The notes under the pieces were generated by a model. It searched no databases, was not told the DNA's origin, and saw only the letters and a program-made list of their open reading frames with translations. 11,649 bases of DNA. It comes from an uncultured Clostridia bacterium (lineage in GTDB: Bacteria > Bacillota > Clostridia > Oscillospirales > CAG-272). Shown piece after piece: positions 6,499-11,649 of this stretch. The stretch is from positions 1-11,649 of the forward strand of contig CANTEM010000022.1 of assembly GCA_947652805.1 (NCBI GenBank), written 5' to 3'. Numbering within the stretch: position 1 is the first letter of the stretch; each line of letters begins with the position of its first letter. The translations under genes and the position numbers were made by a program.

Positions 6499-9400
6499 AT
6501 GGCAGAAGCACAAACGCGCACACTGAAAACAATTTTCTCTCGTTACACGCCGCAAACCCAGCGGCAGCGGGAGATTTTTGACGCTGCTGCAAATGCGGTT
6601 CTTTCCGGGGATAAAGAAAAAAGCATGTATCAGGTTTCTTTCTCCCTCCCCTTTCTCTGTGATAAAAAAGATTTATATACCATGGAAGACCAGCTTTGTG
6701 CGTTGTACGGACTGACCCTGCTCCGGCTGCTTCCAAGCTATCCCTCCGAGCTGTTCACTAAGGACTACATCCCTCAGGTGCTGATTGAATCCGGTCGGGT
6801 AGGCGCTGTATCCAACGGATTTTTCAACGCGTGTGATATAGGGCTGGAGGGGGATAAAATCACCCTGTCCGTTCCCTTCACCGCCGGGGGCGTGTCCCTT
6901 CTGGATCTGGGACGCACCGGCGATATTATCGCCGGCATCATCCGCAGCGAGTTTTCTTTGTCTTATGAGGTTGAAATCGTTCAAAGCGAGGATTATCTTG
7001 CTCATTTTGAGGAGTATAATCAGCAGCAGAATCAGCAAATCCGGGAATATCAGGAACGCACCGCTGCCGAGGCGAGAATGTATCAGGAGCAGCAGGAGAA
7101 AAAAGCACAGGAGGAAGCTGCGGCAAATCCTGTATATGAGCGGGTGGAATCCCTGTTCGACGGTGATTCCCAGGTGGAATCTGTGGGCGACTCTCTGATC
7201 CATGTGGGAAAAATGACCTTTGACGTATCCGGTGGCGAGGTGGTTTTCGGGGAGGACTTTGACCCGGACGATCCCACCCCACTGCGGAGTATCAACCGGG
7301 CAGCCCGCCATGTGGTTGTGCTGGGACAGGTGTTCCAGGTAAAAACCAACGAAATCCGGGGCAGCGAAAAATTTTCCGTTGTCATCGGCATCACCGATAA
7401 GGACAGCTCTGCCTTCCTGCGTACCACGCTGGAGGAAGGGGAAGCCATGGCGCTGGCGGGAAATACCAAGCCAGGCACCTGTCTTGCTGCCTGCGGAAGT
7501 GTCCGGCAGGACAAGTTCGGTGAGTTCAACATCAACCTGAAATCGGCGAAAAAGATCAAAATGCACATCCGCCCGGACAATGCTGCGATGAAGCGGGTGG
7601 AGCTGCATATGCATACAAATCTGTCTACCATGGACGCTACGGCAAAGCCGGAAGAAGTAGTAAAACGTGCGGCGGCATGGGGGCAAAAAGCCATTGCGAT
7701 CACCGACCACGGTACTGCCCAGGGATTTCCCACAGCCATGCTTGCGGCAAAAAAGCTGGAAGATTTCAAAGTGCTTTACGGCATTGAAGCCTACTTTGTG
7801 GACGATACCGCACGGGCTTTATACGGCAGGACAGACATCGGCTTCGATGAAGAAATGATTGTTTTCGATATAGAAACCACCGGACTTTCCGTGCAAAACT
7901 GTAAAATCACAGAAATCGGTGCAGTAAAGGTGCAGGGTGGAGAAGTGATCGACACCTTCAACACCTTTGTCAATCCCGGGGTGCCGATTCCGGAAAACAT
8001 CATCGAACTGACCGGCATCACCGATGAAATGGTGGCGGACGCCCCCCCTGTGGAGGAAGCGCTGCGGGCATTCTTTGATTTTACAGGGGACCGCCTGCTC
8101 ATCGCCCACAACGCAGGCTTTGATACCAGCTTTATCCGCCGGGCGGCAGACGAATGCGGGCTGCCTTTTGAAAATCCCTATCTGGACACAGTATCCATGT
8201 CCCGATATGTGAACCCGGAATTAAAGCGTCACCGACTGGATACGCTGGCAGATTACTTCCAGCTGGGAAATTTCAATCACCACCGCGCATCGGACGACGC
8301 GGAAATGCTGGCATATATTTTCTTTAAAATGATTGAAAAGCTGCAGGATGAGGGAATCACCGATTTCACCCAAATGACCAACGCTATGAGTGAAAACGCA
8401 GACCCCCTGAAGCTGCGCACCTATCACCAGATCATCATTGCGAAAAACCTTACGGGGCTGAAAAACCTGTACCGGCTTGTATCGGAATCTTATCTGAACT
8501 ACTACCGGCGTACCCCCCGTATTCCGAAAACCCGGCTGACGGAGCTGCGGGAAGGACTGATCATCGGCTCCGCCTGTGAAGCGGGGGAACTGTTCCGGGC
8601 GATTCTGGAAAACAAGCCCCAGGCCGCGATTGAAGAAATCGCATCCTTTTATGATTATCTGGAAATTCAGCCCATTGCAAACAACATGTTCCTGATCGAA
8701 AATGAAAAGGCTGCGGACGTGGAAGAACTGCGGGAGCTGAATCGGAAAATCGTCGCCCTTGGAGAAAAGCTGAACAAGCCGGTGTGCGCCACATGCGACG
8801 CCCACTACATAGATCCGGAAGATGAAATCTACCGCCGAATCCTGCTCACCGGTATGAAATTTCCGGATGCGGACAAGGTGAGTCACCTGTACATGCGCAC
8901 TACAGAGGAAATGCTGGAGGAATTTTCCTATCTGGGAGAAGAAAAAGCATACGAAGTAGTGGTCACCAACACCAACAAAATCGCTGACATGGTAGAAAAA
9001 ATGGATCCTATTCCAGCAGGGTCCTATCCCCCGCACATTGAAGGCAGTGAAGAGGAACTCACCAACAAATGTCACGAAATGGCAAAATCCATGTATGGCG
9101 ATCCCCTTCCCGTTCAGGTACAGGAACGGCTGGAACGGGAACTGGACTCCATAATCAAAAACGGCTTTGCCATTATGTATATTATCGCCCGCCGTCTGGT
9201 GGATAACAGTGAATCCAAAGGATATCAGGTAGGCTCCAGAGGCTCCGTAGGTTCCTCCTTTGCTGCCACCATGGGCGGTATCACGAAGGTAAATCCCCTG
9301 CCGCCCCATTACCGCTGCCCTGCATGCAGATACAGTGAATGGATCGAGGACGGCTCCGTGAAATCCGGCTTCGACCTGCCCGCCAAGGACTGTCCCCAGT

Positions 9401-10905
9401 GCGGCAAGCCGGATATGATCCGGGACGGGCACAACATTCCTTTTGAAACCTTCTTAGGTTTCTACGGAGACAAAACGCCGGATATTGACCTGAATTTCTC
9501 CGGCGACGTACAGGGAGACGCCCATAAATACACAGAAGTGCTGTTTGGAAAAGGACACGCTTTCCGCGCCGGCACCATCGGTACGCTGGCGGACAAAACC
9601 GCCTTCGGATATGCTGCAAAATATTTGGAGGGGAAAGGAATCTCCGTGTGCCGTGCGGAGCTGGAACGGCTGATCAGCGGATGCGTTGGCGTCAAGCGAA
9701 CCACAGGACAGCACCCCGGCGGGATCATCATTGTGCCACAAGGATATGAAATCTACGATTTCTGTCCGGTGCAGCATCCTGCGGACGACCCGAACTCCGG
9801 CACCGTTACCACCCATTTCGAGTTTAAATACCTCCACGACACCATCCTGAAGCTGGACATACTGGGACACGATATTCCCACCAAGTATAAACGGCTGGAA
9901 GAGTACACAAATACCAATGTGTTGGATTGCAACCTCAGCGATCCAAAGCTCTACCAGCTCTTCACCACGCCTGCTCCCCTGGGCGTGACCAAAGAAGAAT
10001 TGCTTGGTGTGGAAACGGGGACACTGGGGCTGCCCGAAATGAACACAAAGTTCGTGCGGGGCGTGCTCATCCAGGCAAAGCCGAAAAGCTTTTCCGACCT
10101 TTTGCAGATTTCCGGTCTGACCCATGGTACCGGGGTTTGGCTGGGCAACGCGGACATGCTGATTGACGCGGGTACCTGCACCATATCGGACGTAATCGGA
10201 TGTCGGGACGATATTATGCTGTATCTGATCCAGAACCACGACATGGATAAGGCGATGTCCTTTGCAATCATGGAGGACGTGCGTAAGGGTAAGGGTCTGA
10301 AGCCCCAATATGAGGAAGCGATGATTGCTGCCGGCGTGCCGGACTGGTACATTGATTCCTGCAAGAAAATCAAATACATGTTCCCGAAAGCCCATGCTGC
10401 GGCATATGTAATCGACGCACTGCGTCTGGGCTGGTATAAAATTTACTATCCCAAGGAATTTTATGCGGCATATTTTACCGCCGCTCCCGGCGGCGTAGAA
10501 GCCAGCATCGTATGCGGCGGAAAGCAGTCCGTGAAAGCAAAAATGGACGAAATCTCCGCCATGGGAAAGGAAGCCACCGCAAAGGATAATGAAACCTTCA
10601 ATGCCCTGCAGCTGATCAACGAAGCAATGGCACGGGGCATCCGCTTCCTTCCGGTAGATTTGAAGCAGTCCCATGCGAAAAAATTTCTGCCACAGGAGGA
10701 CGGCATCCGCCTTCCCTTCAACTCCATCGGTGGGCTGGGAGATTCCGCCGCAGAACATATCATGCGTGCCAGAGATGAAGAGGATATCTTTTCCGTAGAG
10801 GATCTGCGCATTGCCGCAAAGCTGTCCAAATCTGTGATAGAGGTGCTGGATGCAAATGGGGTGTTCAAAGGTATGTCCCTGACCAATCAGCTATCCTTCT
10901 TCTGA
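6499..10905 (+). CDS. polC: DNA polymerase III PolC-type, alpha subunit with 3'-5' exonuclease
   Basis: Main replicative DNA polymerase of low-GC Gram-positives, in the cytoplasm at the replication fork. With ATG 6499 it has 1468 residues, normal to slightly long. In order: an N-terminal domain; a Gln/Glu-rich charged linker (about 172-209); an OB fold (about 268-350); and a PHP domain (from HMHTNLS, H370; ITDHG, D403). The PHP domain is split by a DEDDh exonuclease (DIETTGL D457/E459, HNAGFD D542, H595 and D600). Then comes the zinc module (C940, C943, C965, C968), the palm with GSRGSVGSS, PDIDLNFSG (D995, D997) and KLDILGHD (D1120), and TGQHPGGI. The protein ends in QLSFF, a beta-clamp binding motif. 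The start is ATG 6499 because GGAG (6489-6492) lies 6 nt before it; a TTG at 6487 is also in frame. Odd: GHDIPT where Bacillus has GHDDPT. Confidence 0.97.
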   Translation: MAEAQTRTLKTIFSRYTPQTQRQREIFDAAANAVLSGDKEKSMYQVSFSLPFLCDKKDLYTMEDQLCALYGLTLLRLLPSYPSELFTKDYIPQVLIESGRVGAVSNGFFNACDIGLEGDKITLSVPFTAGGVSLLDLGRTGDIIAGIIRSEFSLSYEVEIVQSEDYLAHFEEYNQQQNQQIREYQERTAAEARMYQEQQEKKAQEEAAANPVYERVESLFDGDSQVESVGDSLIHVGKMTFDVSGGEVVFGEDFDPDDPTPLRSINRAARHVVVLGQVFQVKTNEIRGSEKFSVVIGITDKDSSAFLRTTLEEGEAMALAGNTKPGTCLAACGSVRQDKFGEFNINLKSAKKIKMHIRPDNAAMKRVELHMHTNLSTMDATAKPEEVVKRAAAWGQKAIAITDHGTAQGFPTAMLAAKKLEDFKVLYGIEAYFVDDTARALYGRTDIGFDEEMIVFDIETTGLSVQNCKITEIGAVKVQGGEVIDTFNTFVNPGVPIPENIIELTGITDEMVADAPPVEEALRAFFDFTGDRLLIAHNAGFDTSFIRRAADECGLPFENPYLDTVSMSRYVNPELKRHRLDTLADYFQLGNFNHHRASDDAEMLAYIFFKMIEKLQDEGITDFTQMTNAMSENADPLKLRTYHQIIIAKNLTGLKNLYRLVSESYLNYYRRTPRIPKTRLTELREGLIIGSACEAGELFRAILENKPQAAIEEIASFYDYLEIQPIANNMFLIENEKAADVEELRELNRKIVALGEKLNKPVCATCDAHYIDPEDEIYRRILLTGMKFPDADKVSHLYMRTTEEMLEEFSYLGEEKAYEVVVTNTNKIADMVEKMDPIPAGSYPPHIEGSEEELTNKCHEMAKSMYGDPLPVQVQERLERELDSIIKNGFAIMYIIARRLVDNSESKGYQVGSRGSVGSSFAATMGGITKVNPLPPHYRCPACRYSEWIEDGSVKSGFDLPAKDCPQCGKPDMIRDGHNIPFETFLGFYGDKTPDIDLNFSGDVQGDAHKYTEVLFGKGHAFRAGTIGTLADKTAFGYAAKYLEGKGISVCRAELERLISGCVGVKRTTGQHPGGIIIVPQGYEIYDFCPVQHPADDPNSGTVTTHFEFKYLHDTILKLDILGHDIPTKYKRLEEYTNTNVLDCNLSDPKLYQLFTTPAPLGVTKEELLGVETGTLGLPEMNTKFVRGVLIQAKPKSFSDLLQISGLTHGTGVWLGNADMLIDAGTCTISDVIGCRDDIMLYLIQNHDMDKAMSFAIMEDVRKGKGLKPQYEEAMIAAGVPDWYIDSCKKIKYMFPKAHAAAYVIDALRLGWYKIYYPKEFYAAYFTAAPGGVEASIVCGGKQSVKAKMDEISAMGKEATAKDNETFNALQLINEAMARGIRFLPVDLKQSHAKKFLPQEDGIRLPFNSIGGLGDSAAEHIMRARDEEDIFSVEDLRIAAKLSKSVIEVLDANGVFKGMSLTNQLSFF

Positions 10906-10990
10906 GTTTCCCGTTCGGAATACCGGACAAAACCGTTTGCATATACTATTATGGAGAAAAGGTTGGAATCGGGAAAGGACGGTCACCACA

Positions 10991-11287
10991 ATGGCTTGCA
11001 ATACAAACAGTCTGAACAATAAAATTGTAATCAGCGTATGCGACGGAAGGAAGCTGGGACACATCTGCAACTATGAAATTGATTTGTGCAATGGATGTAT
11101 TACAGCAATATTCGTTCCGGGAGAATGTGGGCGGTTTGGGTTCAGCAGAGGATCTGAACTGCGGATCCCCTGGGATAAGATTCAAAAAATCGGCGAGGAT
11201 GCGATTCTGGTAGATGTTCCCGCACACGTACCGGAATGCAACTGCAACTGCCCGCCCCAGCAGCCGAAAAAGCGCTGGTTTTGGTGA
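10991..11287 (+). CDS. YlmC/YmxH-family PRC-barrel protein, cysteine-rich
   Basis: Small 98-residue protein of the PRC-barrel family annotated as YlmC/YmxH 'sporulation' proteins; the molecular role is not known. The match rests on VCDGRKLGHICNYEIDL in the first half, then AIFVPG, and the diagnostic RIPWDKIQKIGEDAILVDV in the second half. There are nine cysteines: several fall where clostridial members often have them, and three form an ECNCNC cluster in a C-terminal tail that ends basic and aromatic (KKRWFW). Metal binding or disulfide formation is possible but inferred. ATG 10991 is preferred because AAAGGA (10974-10979) precedes it by 11 nt and it gives a family-like N-terminus; the frame is open to a TTG at 10937. 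It follows polC by 85 nt, so it may share the operon or have its own promoter. I see no signal peptide or membrane segment. Confidence 0.82.
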   Translation: MACNTNSLNNKIVISVCDGRKLGHICNYEIDLCNGCITAIFVPGECGRFGFSRGSELRIPWDKIQKIGEDAILVDVPAHVPECNCNCPPQQPKKRWFW

Positions 11288-11319
11288 TAGGATAAAAAAC
11301 AGCAAAGCACATCCCCGCT

Positions 11320-11497
11320 AAGCCCCCCTTGTGCTGGAGCCACTGCGTGGCTCCTTGGGGAGGTGGGTTTTGCGTAGCAAAACCCGGAGGGATTGTTTGC
11401 ATAACTGCCGATTTGTAGATAATTAAAAATGATCGTATAAACAATCCCTCCGTCACAGCAAAGCTGTGACAGCCCCCTTTGCACAAGGGGGCCTTTT
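11320..11497. repeat. MITE-like modular inverted-repeat element (nested hairpins)
   Basis: Non-coding element with two-fold symmetry. The outer repeats 11320-11334 (AAGCCCCCCTTGTGC) and 11481-11495 are inverted with 14 of 15 positions matching. The inner repeats 11386-11398 (GGAGGGATTGTTT) and 11439-11451 are perfect 13-bp inverts around an AT-rich 40-nt centre. Three local perfect hairpins, each with a 3-nt loop, lie in the arms: A (11336-11343/11347-11354), B (11365-11373/11377-11385) and C (11452-11459/11463-11470). No open frame of note lies inside. Similar GC-rich modular repeats occur in gut Clostridia genomes to my memory. A mobile, transposase-dependent origin is inferred; no clear target duplication was seen, though a TA lies close to each end. 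Confidence 0.7.
11472..11497 (+). terminator. Intrinsic terminator formed by the right end of the repeat
   Basis: GCCCCCTT (11472-11479) pairs perfectly with AAGGGGGC (11485-11492) around the loop TGCAC, followed by CTTTTA. This 8-bp GC stem and T4 tract would work as a rho-independent terminator for the polC-ylmC end of the operon. The same bases form the outer arm of the repeat element, so the two folds compete. Confidence 0.5.
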
Positions 11498-11517
11498 ACA
11501 TTGGGCGTTTGCACGGC

Positions 11518-11543
11518 GGCTCCAACTGGGGGGAGCCTTTTTT
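11518..11543 (+). terminator. Second terminator-like hairpin
   Basis: GGCTCC (11518-11523) pairs with GGAGCC (11532-11537) around an 8-nt loop and is followed directly by six T. The stem is short but GC-rich with a clean U tract, so it is a likely rho-independent terminator on the + strand, in tandem with the one ending the repeat. A 5-bp hairpin GTGCG-ATA-CGCAC follows at 11544-11556. Confidence 0.6.
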
Positions 11544-11608
11544 GTGCGATACGCACTCCTTTTCATTTGTGTTTCACTGCGTGCATTCCAGAAAAATTCC
11601 CCGGTAAA

Positions 11609-11637
11609 TTGACATTTTCTGTTTTATGTGGTAAAAT
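11609..11637 (+). promoter_or_regulatory. Near-consensus sigma-A promoter reading out of the window
   Basis: A perfect -35 TTGACA (11609-11614) is followed after exactly 17 nt by TAAAAT (11632-11637), with TG one base before the -10 (an extended -10). The flanks are AT-rich. Transcription would start near 11644 or later and serve a gene beyond the right edge. It lies after two terminators, which fits a new transcription unit. Confidence 0.72.
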
Positions 11638-11649
11638 AATAATATTCTC

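Noticed and set aside
8221..10758. Two minus-strand open frames of over 400 codons opposite polC
   Set aside because: polC is certain by many motifs across this span; the antisense translations show no domain and reflect the absence of reverse-complement stops in its codon use.
10913..10928. GTTCGG-AATA-CCGGAC hairpin after polC as a terminator
   Set aside because: The stem is 6 bp with one G-U pair and is followed by AAAACC rather than a T tract, so termination is not supported.
11299..11464. Direct repeat ACAGCAAAGC at 11299-11308 and 11455-11464 as a target duplication
   Set aside because: The second copy lies inside the element (in hairpin C), not at its outer border, so it cannot be a target-site duplication.

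Overview
The window looks like chromosomal DNA of a Gram-positive anaerobe of the class Clostridia, most likely the Oscillospiraceae/Ruminococcus group. The grounds are the Gram-positive replicative polymerase PolC, the gene order, the close resemblance of the proteins to Clostridia homologues as I know them, and a GC-rich modular inverted-repeat element of a kind I associate with gut Clostridia. The species call is inference; no taxonomic marker such as 16S rRNA is present.

Everything reads on the + strand. Positions 77-6477 hold pyrH (UMP kinase), frr (ribosome recycling factor), uppS (undecaprenyl-PP synthase), cdsA (CDP-diglyceride synthase), dxr (MEP pathway), rseP/rasP (site-2 protease) and ispG (MEP pathway). 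They are followed at 6499-10905 by polC (replicative DNA polymerase) and at 10991-11287 by a small cysteine-rich PRC-barrel protein of the YlmC/YmxH family. Intergenic gaps are mostly 13-35 nt, so this is probably one long operon. The exceptions are frr-uppS (120 nt, with a strong GC hairpin and a second small hairpin between the Shine-Dalgarno and the uppS start) and polC-ylmC (85 nt). The order matches the pyrH-frr-uppS-cdsA-dxr-rasP-(proS)-polC cluster of Bacillus, with ispG where Bacillus has proS.

The genes link nucleotide supply (PyrH), translation recycling (Frr), isoprenoid precursors (Dxr, IspG) feeding the lipid carrier for cell-wall synthesis (UppS), phospholipid precursor supply (CdsA), membrane proteolysis (RseP) and chromosome replication (PolC).

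The last 362 bases (11288-11649) have no gene. They hold a roughly 178-bp inverted-repeat element built of nested hairpins (11320-11497), two terminator-like hairpins (one being the right end of that element), and at the right edge a near-consensus sigma-A promoter pointing out of the window. I found no clearly new multi-gene system: the coding part is conserved housekeeping. The most worthwhile oddities are the modular repeat, the hairpin separating the uppS Shine-Dalgarno from its start, the ambiguous rseP start, and the cysteine-rich YlmC-like protein.
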